DNA of 64,000 bases from Emergencia timonensis (GTDB lineage: Bacteria > Bacillota > Clostridia > Peptostreptococcales > Anaerovoracaceae): contig NZ_FLKM01000008.1 in NCBI RefSeq assembly GCF_900086585.1, positions 1,561,652-1,625,651 of the forward strand. The letters are read 5' to 3'. The notes beneath the pieces are model-generated. The model had not been told where the DNA came from, ran no database searches, and saw only the letters and a list, made by a program, of their open reading frames with translations. The translations under genes and the position numbers were made by a program. Shown here one piece after another: positions 53,667 to 62,858 of the stretch (positions are counted from its first letter, which is position 1; each line of letters begins with the position of its first letter).

Positions 53667-55013
53667 ATGGCTGAACAACAAAAAAATAATTCAGAAGTTT
53701 TCGCACTGCGTCCAACGCCAATGAACGAAAGAAAATCCATGCTCGACATGGTCTGGGTCCAGGCGGGATGTGTCATCTGTATACCGGCATTTATGCTGGG
53801 AGGACTGGTAGCGGCACAGATGCCTACCTGGACGGGCGTGGCCGCCTGTGGCGTCGGTTACCTGCTGACGCTGATTTTGATGATCGTACTGGGAATACAG
53901 GGGGCTGATTTGGGCATACCCACTTGTGCAGTGTCCCAGTCAACCTTTGGGAAAAACGGAACCAGACTTTTGGTCAGTTCCCTGTTTGCGATTTCCCTGA
54001 TGGGATTTTTCGGACTGCAGGTCAATGTCTGCGGCGAAGCCTTTGCCAACTTGATGGGGGACGCCTTTGGCATCCAGATTCCATTGACACTGTCTTCATT
54101 GATCTGGGGCATCGTGATGTCTGTTATCGCCATTATCGGTATGGAAGGACTGAAGATCTTTGATAAACTGTCCGTGCCGCTGCTGTTCATCATCATGGTA
54201 GTAGGTCTTGTACTGGCATTCCAAAAATACGGAACAGCGGGAATCACAGCTAACGAAGTGGAAACGGCGACTATGTCCTTTGCGGAAGCCGTAGCGCTGT
54301 CCTTCTCTTTCTTCTCCGCCATGGCCTTTACGGCGGCTGATGTAACGAGATGGCAGAGAAACAGAAAAGACACGATCAAATCCTCTGTTTGGGGTCTGAT
54401 GCCGGCTGGACTGGCAACCTGCATCATCGGCGTTTTGCTGGCCAGGATTGCCGGAGAATACGATATCAGTCTGGTATTGGCAAAGGTGGGCATCCCTATT
54501 TTGGGACTGATCGTCATCATCACCGCGTCAGTTTCAACAAACTCCTTAAACGCCTATTGCGGAGGTCTGGACACGATCATGACCTTTAACCTGCCAGATA
54601 ACAGGAGAAGAGAAGCCACCGCAGGCGTCTGCTTCGTCGGTGTGATTCTGGCCTTGACGGGGATTCTCGGCTACATCGAAACCTTCCTCAATTGGATTTG
54701 TTTCCTAGGTGCACCGGTAGCGGGCGTGATGATTGCCGATTACTGGATTGTAGGCAAGGGCAGACCAGAAAGCTGGCATAAGGTCGACGGATGGAACTGG
54801 ACTGGCTGTATCGTAGCAGTCGTTTCCATGGTCATCGCCCTCCTTTTATACAACGTGCTGCACATCGGGGTTTTCAATCTCAACGGCGTGGCTGTAGCCA
54901 TGGTGCTGTACGTCATCGCGGAGAAGTTTTTCCCGTCAAAATCGAGAAAGCTGGACGGCGGCACGAAAGCTTTTGTAGAAGCAGAAAGAGAGGAACCAGC
55001 CAATGTCAGTTAG
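53667..55013 (+). CDS. purine/cytosine permease-family transporter (CodB-like, NCS1)
   Basis: 448 residues, about 12 membrane helices. NCS1 family signs include the N-terminal P-T-P-M-N-E-R, V-W-V-Q-A-G-C, and A-F-T-A-A-D-V-T-R-W-Q-R-N in the middle. NCS1 carriers take up cytosine, allantoin, hydantoins and related ring compounds. Together with racemases and a DUF917 protein, a hydantoin-type substrate is the better guess. TATGGAGGAACGG precedes the ATG. The next gene overlaps by 11 bases. Confidence 0.85.
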   Translation: MAEQQKNNSEVFALRPTPMNERKSMLDMVWVQAGCVICIPAFMLGGLVAAQMPTWTGVAACGVGYLLTLILMIVLGIQGADLGIPTCAVSQSTFGKNGTRLLVSSLFAISLMGFFGLQVNVCGEAFANLMGDAFGIQIPLTLSSLIWGIVMSVIAIIGMEGLKIFDKLSVPLLFIIMVVGLVLAFQKYGTAGITANEVETATMSFAEAVALSFSFFSAMAFTAADVTRWQRNRKDTIKSSVWGLMPAGLATCIIGVLLARIAGEYDISLVLAKVGIPILGLIVIITASVSTNSLNAYCGGLDTIMTFNLPDNRRREATAGVCFVGVILALTGILGYIETFLNWICFLGAPVAGVMIADYWIVGKGRPESWHKVDGWNWTGCIVAVVSMVIALLLYNVLHIGVFNLNGVAVAMVLYVIAEKFFPSKSRKLDGGTKAFVEAEREEPANVS

Positions 55014-55716
55014 AATTAAACAGGTGGTGCCAGTTACGGGGGATTTTCTCCTGGATCAGGCAACCCGAGATTACATAGGAAAATATCTTGCTCCTGATAC
55101 GGTGGTAGACGTAGAGGTGATTCCGGAAGGACAGTATTCTATCGAAAGCGAGTACGACGAGGCAGTCAACGCGCCACAGGTAGTCAAGCTCTGTAAAAAA
55201 GCGGCAGCAGAAGGTTACGATGGCATCTATGTGGATTGCTTTGGCGATCCAGGCGTGAGAGCGGCACGAGAATGTGTCAGCATCCCGGTTTTCGGGGGCT
55301 TTGAACCAGCCATGCTTATGGCTATGGGGCTAGGCGACAAAATAGGCATTGTGACCGTTCTAAAAAACGTCATTCCACTGATAGAGGGGAATATCGCAAA
55401 AGCGCATCTGGATGGACGCACGACCAAAGTCAGAGCGGTCAATATGCCAGTAGCCGATTTGGAGAACACAGAAAAACTGATAGAAAACCTAGTGCCAGAA
55501 TGTATCAGATCCATTGAAGACGGCGCGTCTGTTATCGTACTGGGATGCACTGGCATGATTGACGTAGCAGAGAATGTGCAAGCCAGACTTTTAGCAGAGG
55601 GCTTTGACGTACCAGTGGTGGAAGCCGCTGGGGCGGCTTTGAACACGGTAGAAATGTACGCCAAAATGAAGTTAAAACACAGCGGTCTGACCTATATGGC
55701 GCCGCCTGAAAAATAG
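55003..55716 (+). CDS. Asp/Glu/hydantoin racemase family protein (first copy)
   Basis: 237 residues. Two catalytic cysteines are placed as in cofactor-independent racemases: V-D-C-F-G-D-P-G (about residue 74) and L-G-C-T-G-M (about residue 184). F-G-G-F-E-P-A-M resembles hydantoin racemase. It would interconvert enantiomers of a 5-substituted hydantoin or of an amino acid derivative. Overlaps the permease gene, so it is translationally coupled to it. Confidence 0.82.
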   Translation: MSVRIKQVVPVTGDFLLDQATRDYIGKYLAPDTVVDVEVIPEGQYSIESEYDEAVNAPQVVKLCKKAAAEGYDGIYVDCFGDPGVRAARECVSIPVFGGFEPAMLMAMGLGDKIGIVTVLKNVIPLIEGNIAKAHLDGRTTKVRAVNMPVADLENTEKLIENLVPECIRSIEDGASVIVLGCTGMIDVAENVQARLLAEGFDVPVVEAAGAALNTVEMYAKMKLKHSGLTYMAPPEK

Positions 55717-55745
55717 AAAATTAATAGAGAAAAACGGAGGGTAAC

Positions 55746-56846
55746 ATGAAAAAACTAACAAAGCAGGAAATTATCGATATTCTTTACGGATGCACCATCG
55801 TGGGTACCGGCGGCGGCGGAGATCTGGATCTGGGCCTTCGTACCATGCAGGAAGACTTTGACCAGGGCAGAGAACTCTACATGGCGGATCTGTCGGAAGT
55901 ACCGGACGACGCTTACGTGGCGGTTCCCTATATGTGCGGATCGCCCGCATCCTTGGAGGGCGGCGGAGATGAATTTTCTCATCTGCCGCAGCTTGGATAT
56001 CCAGAATCTCTGCTGGCCTTCAGAACTCTGGAAGACTATTTCGGTCAGAAATTTTACGGCGCAGTATCCACAGAACTGGGCGGCGCAAACACGGCTTATG
56101 CGCTTCACACGGCCTGCCAGCTGGGCGTGCCCATCGTCGACGCGGACCCTGCCGGCCGCTCAGTACCTGAGCTGCAGCACAGCACTTTTTATGTAAAAGA
56201 TATTCCGATGGCGCCGATTGCTCTTGCTACGCAGTTCGGAGACGCTATGATCGTAAAGGAGATTGTAAACGATATGCGCGCAGAGGATATCGTCAGAGCT
56301 GTTGCCATCGCCAGCGGCAACAAAGTGGGTGTTGCGGATCATGCCATTACAGGAAAACAGCTGAAAGGAGCGATTATCCCAAATGCACTATCTTATACAT
56401 TGAAACTGGGCGAAGCCCTGCGCAAAGCGAAAGAAAATGGCGAGGATGTTGTGCAGAAGGTGGTAGAAGCCGGAGAAGGAAAGATTTTGTTCAGAGGTAT
56501 TGTAAAAGAATGGAAGGTAGAGGAAACTGGCGGCTTTATCTTCGGTGATACTGTGCTGACAGGTACAGGAGAATACGAGGGTCATGAATACAAAGTATGG
56601 TACAAGAACGAACACCTGGTATCCTATTTAGACGGAAAAGTGGATATCTGTGCACCTGATCTGATCTGCGTCATCGATAATAACACAGGGATGCCGGTGA
56701 CCAATCCGAATTATGAAAACGGCATGGATCTGTCAGTCTTTGTGCTTCCTGCACCGGAAATCTGGAAGACAGAGAGAGGATTAGAAGTATTCGGACCAAG
56801 AAGCTTTGGCTTTGATTTCGATTACGTGCCGTTTAACGAGAGGTAA
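55746..56846 (+). CDS. DUF917 family protein (S-methylthiohydantoin desulfurase-like)
   Basis: 366 residues. N-terminal G-T-G-G-G-G-D-L-D-L-G and A-V-P-Y-M-C-G-S-P-A are typical of DUF917, a family related to the hydantoinase/oxoprolinase A fold and usually encoded beside hyuA/hyuB and NCS1 permeases. Some members act on S-methyl thiohydantoins. Here no hyuA or hyuB is present in the operon, which is unusual. ACGGAGGGTAAC precedes the ATG. Confidence 0.85.
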   Translation: MKKLTKQEIIDILYGCTIVGTGGGGDLDLGLRTMQEDFDQGRELYMADLSEVPDDAYVAVPYMCGSPASLEGGGDEFSHLPQLGYPESLLAFRTLEDYFGQKFYGAVSTELGGANTAYALHTACQLGVPIVDADPAGRSVPELQHSTFYVKDIPMAPIALATQFGDAMIVKEIVNDMRAEDIVRAVAIASGNKVGVADHAITGKQLKGAIIPNALSYTLKLGEALRKAKENGEDVVQKVVEAGEGKILFRGIVKEWKVEETGGFIFGDTVLTGTGEYEGHEYKVWYKNEHLVSYLDGKVDICAPDLICVIDNNTGMPVTNPNYENGMDLSVFVLPAPEIWKTERGLEVFGPRSFGFDFDYVPFNER

Positions 56847-56854
56847 GCTTGGTC

Positions 56855-57571
56855 ATGAAGATAAAAATCATCAATCCGGTGCCGGATCTTGAGAAGGAAA
56901 CCGTGGAGGCCATGAGGCGCTATCTGGCGGCCAGTCTGGAGGCTGGGACCTGCATTGAATTTGAACCTGTAGCAAGGGGCTTTCGTTCCATCGAAACGGA
57001 AGCCCAGGGCGTGATCAACGGCGCAGAGATCCTCCGCCTGGTCGTAAAGGCGCAAAGGGAAGACTGCGACGGCATCTTTATCAACTGTTTTGACGATCCG
57101 GCTCTGATTGGAGCCAGAGAGCTGTCGCGAAAACCGGTGCTGGGCCCTTATGGCGCGTCAGTTCACTTTGCATCTATGATCAGTGAGAAGGTAGGTATCA
57201 TCACCACTGACGACTATGGCATCTGCTGCGAAGAGCGGAAGGCTCTGCATTACCAATTTGCAGGCCGCATTGCCGCTGTAGAGAAGGTGGAAATGACCGT
57301 GCTCGATCTCTGCGAAGGTGACCTTTTGGCGCGGCTGACCGCCTGCTGCCAGCGCCTCGAGGCACAGCAAATTTACGCTGTTGTTCTGGGCTGCACCGGT
57401 ATGAACTTTGCAGCCGATGAATTGAAGACAGCGCTGAAAAAGGCCGGTTTGCAGATACAGGTCATCGAGCCGCTGAAGATGGGAGTCAAGGCACTGGAAC
57501 TGCTGATTAAAATGGAATATACAAATGCTATCAAAGGTACGAAGGTCAGAATGGAGGACTATATAGAATGA
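56855..57571 (+). CDS. Asp/Glu/hydantoin racemase family protein (second copy)
   Basis: 238 residues from the ATG at 56855 (GAGAGG nine bases upstream). Catalytic cysteines in I-N-C-F-D-D-P-A and L-G-C-T-G-M; opens I-K-I-I-N-P-V-P-D like classical hydantoin racemase HyuE. It is clearly diverged from the first copy, so the two likely have different substrates or form a heteromer. Its stop overlaps the next start (ATGA). Confidence 0.82.
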   Translation: MKIKIINPVPDLEKETVEAMRRYLAASLEAGTCIEFEPVARGFRSIETEAQGVINGAEILRLVVKAQREDCDGIFINCFDDPALIGARELSRKPVLGPYGASVHFASMISEKVGIITTDDYGICCEERKALHYQFAGRIAAVEKVEMTVLDLCEGDLLARLTACCQRLEAQQIYAVVLGCTGMNFAADELKTALKKAGLQIQVIEPLKMGVKALELLIKMEYTNAIKGTKVRMEDYIE

Positions 57572-58812
57572 TTGACGCATTAAGAAAACTCATTGCGATT
57601 CCCAGCATCACAGATGCGACTGCCGAAGAAGGAAAACCCTTTGGCAAGAACGTTAACGATGCCCTTGTCTATATGCTGAACTTCTGTCAGGATTTGGGCT
57701 TCCGCACGAAAAACTGCGGCAATTACCTGGGTTTTGCTGAAATCGGGCAGGGAGAGGAACTGATGGGCATTCTCTGCCACTTAGATGTGGTTCCCACCGG
57801 CGAGGGCTGGCAGCACGATCCCTTTGGCGGAGAAGTTGTGGACGGCAGGATTTATGGGCGAGGAGCCATGGACGACAAAGGCCCCGCTATGGCGGCCGTT
57901 TACGCAATGAAAGACATTTTGGATTCCGGCAGAAAGCTCAATAAACGAGTCCGCATCATCTTCGGCTGTCAGGAAGAGACTGGTGATTGGGTGGATATGG
58001 AATATTACAAAGAGCACGAAGAGATTCCCTCCTTCGGCTTTACCCCCGACGCGGATTTTCCGGCTATCTATGGAGAAAAAGGCATCTTGATGGTTCGGCT
58101 GTCTATGGAGGCTTCAAAATCAGGCTTTGTAAAGATCAGCGGTGGAGAAGCGCCCAACATGGTGGCAGACTGGGCGAAAGGGACTTTGGCAGACGGTACG
58201 GTTCTGGCGGAAAAAGGCAGAGCTGCCCACGGAAGCACACCGGAAGAGGGCGAAAATGCCATCAGTAAACTGATGGAAAAGGCCGCGGATTTTGATTGTC
58301 CCTTTGCCAAGTTCTATATGGAAAAAATCGGCTGGTGCCTGGACGGATCGAATATCGGCATTGGACTGTGTGATGAAGCCAGCGGGACTCTGACCTTTAA
58401 TGCTGGACGCATCGGCTTAACAGACGACAGGCTGTTCCTGGAAGCAGACATCCGTTACCCAGTCACTTACAGCGAAGAAGAGGTGCTGGACCGCATGGAA
58501 AAAGCAGTGTCTTCCCATGGGGTCAAAATAAACGTCATCACTTCCATGGATCCGGTCTACATGGACAAGGACGGAGAGGTCATCAAAAAGCTGATGTCAG
58601 CCTATAAAGAAGTGACGGGAGATGAGACACAGCCCCAGGTCATGGGCGGCGGAACCTATGCCAGATCCATGGATAACATTGTGGCTTTTGGACCAGTTTT
58701 TCCTGGCAGAGACTGTACAGAACATAAAAAAGACGAGTGGATTTATGTAGAGGACCTGGAAAAAGCCAGGGAAATTTACAAATTGGCAATTGAAAAACTG
58801 GCATGCGAATAA
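57568..58812 (+). CDS. M20 metallopeptidase (PepV/Sapep-like dipeptidase)
   Basis: 414 residues. Zinc ligands are visible in order: C-H-L-D-V-V-P, G-A-M-D-D-K-G-P, the Glu pair in G-C-Q-E-E-T-G, and P-D-A-D-F-P; a later H-G-S-T-P lies in the lid domain. PepV-type enzymes cleave dipeptides, but M20 relatives also hydrolyse N-carbamoyl amino acids. In this operon the latter would complete hydantoin breakdown. A terminator follows. Confidence 0.87.
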   Translation: MIDALRKLIAIPSITDATAEEGKPFGKNVNDALVYMLNFCQDLGFRTKNCGNYLGFAEIGQGEELMGILCHLDVVPTGEGWQHDPFGGEVVDGRIYGRGAMDDKGPAMAAVYAMKDILDSGRKLNKRVRIIFGCQEETGDWVDMEYYKEHEEIPSFGFTPDADFPAIYGEKGILMVRLSMEASKSGFVKISGGEAPNMVADWAKGTLADGTVLAEKGRAAHGSTPEEGENAISKLMEKAADFDCPFAKFYMEKIGWCLDGSNIGIGLCDEASGTLTFNAGRIGLTDDRLFLEADIRYPVTYSEEEVLDRMEKAVSSHGVKINVITSMDPVYMDKDGEVIKKLMSAYKEVTGDETQPQVMGGGTYARSMDNIVAFGPVFPGRDCTEHKKDEWIYVEDLEKAREIYKLAIEKLACE

Positions 58813-58864
58813 AATGACGGGATGGAGTTCAGTACGTTGAGCTGGACGCAAACAGAATGAAGAG

Positions 58865-58909
58865 AAAAACTTATGGAACTTAGATTTGCCGAGTTTCATA
58901 AGTTTTTTT
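58865..58909 (+). terminator. terminator of the permease-racemase-DUF917 operon
   Basis: AAAAACTTATGGAACT (58865-58880) pairs with AGTTTCATAAGTTTTT (58892-58907), T-run. Confidence 0.88.
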
Positions 58910-59023
58910 ATGTAAGACGATTTTAGCGGTGATTCCTGCGCAAAGGATTTGAAATCGACATTTCCAGCAATTGGTGTTAAAATAGAACTATCTTTGCGAG
59001 AAGAAATGCGAGAGGAAGTACTG

Positions 59024-60337
59024 ATGAAGAAGAGAGCTGCTCTATTGATCGCTGCATGGATCCTTTTGACGCTGCTGACAGGATGTGCGCAGCAAACAAA
59101 CAGTCTGCCAGCTAAAGGGGAGGCGTTTACTGAGCCAGTCTACGACTGGAATAAAAGCAGCGGCGATAAACTGATTATTTGGGGTGTGTATCCGGATTTG
59201 GAACGCAGTTATATAAAGAAGGCGTTAGATCGTTATGAGGATCTGACGGAAAATGATCTGGAAGTGGTACAGATTCCAAAAGAAGAATTTGAAAAACGCA
59301 TGCAGGCTTCTGTAAAAGGGGAGATTGAGAAGCCTGATATTTTGTTGAGTTACGGAGGCACGAATATAGAGACCTATTATCCGGACGAAAACTTTTACGA
59401 TTTTACAGAGGAGCCGTGGGTGGACGACTTGACGGACACTTCTATCAATCAGACCATCTACAACGGCAAAGTCATCGGTCTGCCCCATTGGGAGGCTTCC
59501 ATTTCCGGGACCCTTTACAATAAAGAAATCTTTGAAAAGTACGGTCTGGAGATACCAGAAAATCAAGAGGAGTTCATGGAGGTCTGCCGTGTATTGAAGA
59601 AGAAGGGTATAACACCGCTGTATCTGCCGGCAAAGGAGATTTCCATGCTGTTATATCAATTCCCCTTAGATTCCATCGTCATGAACAGCGAAACCCTGGA
59701 AAAACTGAACGAGGGGAAAATAGGCTATGCCGATATTCCAGAGATGAAGAAAGTCGTAAAGTGGTATAAAGAAATGGCAGAAAAGGGCTATCTCGGGCAG
59801 GATTATGAGAAAAACGACTGGGATGGCATGAACGAGGCCATGGACAGCGGCAGGTATGCCATGATGCTCTGCTGGGATACATGGCTGTACACGGATTTCC
59901 AGGGAGATGCTGCAAAGTTTGGGCTGATGCCGGCTTTTGTTGGCACTCCTGAAGAGGGAACTTTTGAGGGACCCAATTTAGGTCTGTTCATCGTCAACAA
60001 AAACAGCGCCAGGCTGGATGCGGCGCTGAACTTCATCACGTTTTTGGCGGATCCGTATAATTACAACGCTGTCTTTGAAAATATATATACCGCTCCGGTT
60101 TTTAAAAATCAAGTAGCCAGCATATCTACACCGCAGTATCTTGAGGCGGAGCAGCTGATAGAACAGAAATTTAGGGATTCTATTGGCTGGCTTAGAATTC
60201 GAGGTTTTTCGCAGATGGACGCTTCCTGCATTTTGGAATATATGAAAAAAGACAGCGGGCTTTCTCCGGAAGACTGTCTGAAAAAAATGGACCATCTCAG
60301 AACAGTGCGGATTGCAGGAGGTGACGAGACGCAATGA
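59024..60337 (+). CDS. extracellular solute-binding lipoprotein (family 1), coupled to a histidine kinase
   Basis: 437 residues from the ATG at 59024 (AGAGGAAG upstream). Lipobox L-L-T-G-C with Cys21. The rest is a sugar-type periplasmic-binding fold: L-I-I-W-G-V-Y-P-D, P-D-I-L-L-S-Y-G-G-T and the hinge-side segment G-R-Y-A-M-M-L-C-W-D-T-W. There is no ABC permease or ATPase gene. Its stop overlaps the histidine kinase start (ATGA), so it probably presents a ligand, likely a carbohydrate, to the sensor rather than feeding a transporter. Confidence 0.85.
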   Translation: MKKRAALLIAAWILLTLLTGCAQQTNSLPAKGEAFTEPVYDWNKSSGDKLIIWGVYPDLERSYIKKALDRYEDLTENDLEVVQIPKEEFEKRMQASVKGEIEKPDILLSYGGTNIETYYPDENFYDFTEEPWVDDLTDTSINQTIYNGKVIGLPHWEASISGTLYNKEIFEKYGLEIPENQEEFMEVCRVLKKKGITPLYLPAKEISMLLYQFPLDSIVMNSETLEKLNEGKIGYADIPEMKKVVKWYKEMAEKGYLGQDYEKNDWDGMNEAMDSGRYAMMLCWDTWLYTDFQGDAAKFGLMPAFVGTPEEGTFEGPNLGLFIVNKNSARLDAALNFITFLADPYNYNAVFENIYTAPVFKNQVASISTPQYLEAEQLIEQKFRDSIGWLRIRGFSQMDASCILEYMKKDSGLSPEDCLKKMDHLRTVRIAGGDETQ

Positions 60338-62802
60338 AAGTGAACCATCCGATGAAGAATCAGCGCCATTTCTTTTTCATCATTGCAGCCCTGCTGACTG
60401 TCGTCATTCTGTTCGGCATCTTTGCTATATCCTATATTCAGCGATTTGACAAGACACTGCAGGCAGAGAATCGGGTCATGATGGCAGAAGTAGCTGATAA
60501 CATCGCTGCTTATACAAAGATGGTAGTGAAGGATACGCAGAATTCCCTGCAGACCATAGGAAATACCTTCCTCGTGATTCCAGAAGAAAAGAGAAATGCC
60601 TATCTTACTGACATCGTGGAAACCCAGGGTTTCGTCTTTGCTGGATTCGCGGACAGAGATGGAAATTTAAAGGCGACGGAGCCGTCCAGAAACGAAGATA
60701 TTTCTGACCAGCCGTATTTTAAAAAGGCGATCAAAGGTCAATTTGCAATCAGCGGCATTGTCCGTTACATTTTTACCAGCCAGGCGGCATCAGGCATCAT
60801 CTTAGCAGTACCCGTAAAAGACCAAAGGGGAGAAGTCTCAGGAGTCATGACGGCCATGCTGAGCATTTCCAAGCTGCAGGAAGCCTTGGGCACAGAAAGC
60901 TTTGGCGGTGAGGGGTACTCGTATATCATCGACAGAGACGGGAATCTGGTCATGCGCAATAAGAGCATGGATTACAACAACTTGTTCAGAGTTTTAGAAA
61001 ATGTGGAAATTAAGACAGGCGGCAGTGCCGGGCAGATCAGAGAAAACATATTGGCGGGTAAATCGGGAACGATTCTCTACGATCAGCTGGGAACAGAGCG
61101 CTTCGGATATTACTGCCCTTTGGGACTCAATGGCTGGACCATCGTAAATATCGTGCCAAAGGACGTGATTACGGCAAAGACAGACATGCTGACCAAGGAA
61201 TTGATGCGTACTGGTATTGGCGCCATCATCATCTTTTTGATTCTGCTGGCAGCGGCAGGTGTGATATGGATCGTATCCCAGAATCAGCGCCATGCAGCAG
61301 AAGCAAAGTCGATATTCCTGGCCAATATCAGTCATGAAATCCGCACGCCTATGAACGCCATCGTAGGCATGGGTGAGCTTTTGATGAGAAGTGACCTGAA
61401 CAACAGACAGAAAGAATACGTGCGCAGCATTCTCAGCTCTGGCAGAGGACTTTTGACCATCATCAACGATGTTCTCGATATGTCAAAATTTGAAGCCGGT
61501 AAATTTACAATTTTAAATGAAAGATACCAGACGGAGACGCTGCTGTATGACGTTGCGTTTCTCGCAGCAGTTAGAATTGAAGATAAACCGATACGATTCT
61601 TATTGGATGTGGATAAAACGGTACCAGAGCAAATGATAGGAGATATGACGAGAATCAAGCAGGTTTTGATTAATATCGTAGGCAATGCGGTGAAGTTTAC
61701 AGAAGAAGGTTATGTCAAATTATCTCTGCACTGTGAAAGAGAGGGGAAACGCATAATCCTAGTCATGGCAGTGGAGGATACGGGAATCGGCATCAAAAAA
61801 CAGGATATGGATAAACTGTTTGAAAGCTTCAACCAAATTGACTCTTCTTATAATCACGGGAAAGAGGGAACTGGATTGGGCTTAGCCATCGCCAGTTCTC
61901 TGTGCCGAATCATGGGAGGAGATATCACAGTTGAAAGCGAGTATGGCGCCGGTTCTGTATTTACAGCCAGAATTGAGCAGACAGCCGCAGGTGAGAAACC
62001 TTTGATGGAGATAGCAGGAAAAAAACTTCCACGAATTTTGATTTATGAGGAGTCTGAATCGCTGCGGGAGTATTATACTTTTTATCTGCAGGAACTGGGG
62101 TTGGATTATGAAGTCTGCGCTGATTACAGATATTTTCAAGAGGCACTATCTGAAGGCAGCTTTGATTTGGTCATGGCAGATAGGGAAACCGTCCACGAAA
62201 AATTGGCTGATCAGTTGGATACTGGGGGAAAATTAGTGACACTGTTGAAAATTCAGGAACATGCGCTGATGTCTGACGAGCCGGAGAACGCAGCGATATT
62301 TGTACCCCTCTTTGGGATACAGCTGGTATCTCTGCTCAAAGGAGTTAAAGCAGAGAGAATTGAATCGGAAGGCAAAGTGGCTGAAATGCCAGTGCTGCCT
62401 CATGTGAGGATTTTGATTGTAGACGATAATGATCTGAATTTGCAGATTGCGGAGGCCCTGCTGCAGACCTTTGAAATGAAAATAGACTGTGCGGGCTCCG
62501 GCAGGGAGGCTATAGAAGCGGTCAGCTGCCGAGATTATGATTTGATTTTCATGGATTATATGATGCCAGAAATGGACGGCATCAAAACGATGAAGAAAAT
62601 TCGCGGACTGCCGGGTGACCAATACGAGAAACTGCCCATTGTCGTACTGACAGCCGACGCTACAAGCAGTGCAAAAGACAGGCTGCTTGCCGAAGGATTT
62701 GACGATTACCTGACAAAACCTATTAACATAGAAGAGACTGGAAGGCTTTTGACAAAATGGCTCTGCGACCTCAATGAGCAGCGCAGCCGGACGGAGGATT
62801 AA
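60334..62802 (+). CDS. hybrid sensor histidine kinase with dCache sensor and C-terminal receiver
   Basis: 822 residues. Membrane helix about 13-35, extracellular double-Cache-like sensor about 40-285 (S-D-Q-P-Y-F-K-K-A and Y-S-Y-I-I-D-R-D-G), second helix about 293-315. HisKA has the phospho-His in N-I-S-H-E-I-R-T-P-M-N. HATPase has N-A-V-K-F-T, D-T-G-I-G-I and G-T-G-L-G-L-A. A degenerate receiver-like region follows, then a true receiver with L-I-V-D-D-N, M-D-Y-M-M-P-E-M-D-G (phospho-Asp) and T-K-P-I. No separate output regulator or Hpt is next door, so the phosphate target is elsewhere. Co-translated with the binding protein. Confidence 0.92.
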   Translation: MKVNHPMKNQRHFFFIIAALLTVVILFGIFAISYIQRFDKTLQAENRVMMAEVADNIAAYTKMVVKDTQNSLQTIGNTFLVIPEEKRNAYLTDIVETQGFVFAGFADRDGNLKATEPSRNEDISDQPYFKKAIKGQFAISGIVRYIFTSQAASGIILAVPVKDQRGEVSGVMTAMLSISKLQEALGTESFGGEGYSYIIDRDGNLVMRNKSMDYNNLFRVLENVEIKTGGSAGQIRENILAGKSGTILYDQLGTERFGYYCPLGLNGWTIVNIVPKDVITAKTDMLTKELMRTGIGAIIIFLILLAAAGVIWIVSQNQRHAAEAKSIFLANISHEIRTPMNAIVGMGELLMRSDLNNRQKEYVRSILSSGRGLLTIINDVLDMSKFEAGKFTILNERYQTETLLYDVAFLAAVRIEDKPIRFLLDVDKTVPEQMIGDMTRIKQVLINIVGNAVKFTEEGYVKLSLHCEREGKRIILVMAVEDTGIGIKKQDMDKLFESFNQIDSSYNHGKEGTGLGLAIASSLCRIMGGDITVESEYGAGSVFTARIEQTAAGEKPLMEIAGKKLPRILIYEESESLREYYTFYLQELGLDYEVCADYRYFQEALSEGSFDLVMADRETVHEKLADQLDTGGKLVTLLKIQEHALMSDEPENAAIFVPLFGIQLVSLLKGVKAERIESEGKVAEMPVLPHVRILIVDDNDLNLQIAEALLQTFEMKIDCAGSGREAIEAVSCRDYDLIFMDYMMPEMDGIKTMKKIRGLPGDQYEKLPIVVLTADATSSAKDRLLAEGFDDYLTKPINIEETGRLLTKWLCDLNEQRSRTED

Positions 62803-62829
62803 CGAATCGGAAATCTATTGCATATCATA
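62802..62829 (+). promoter_or_regulatory. possible mother-cell sigma-K/E-like promoter
   Basis: AC (62802-62803), 17 bases, then CATATCATA (62821-62829), which fits the CATA-N3-TA -10 of sigma-K. The motif is short and AT-rich, so chance is a real alternative. Confidence 0.3.
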
Positions 62830-62858
62830 ATATGTAAAACTTTAAGAAGGTGATGATT

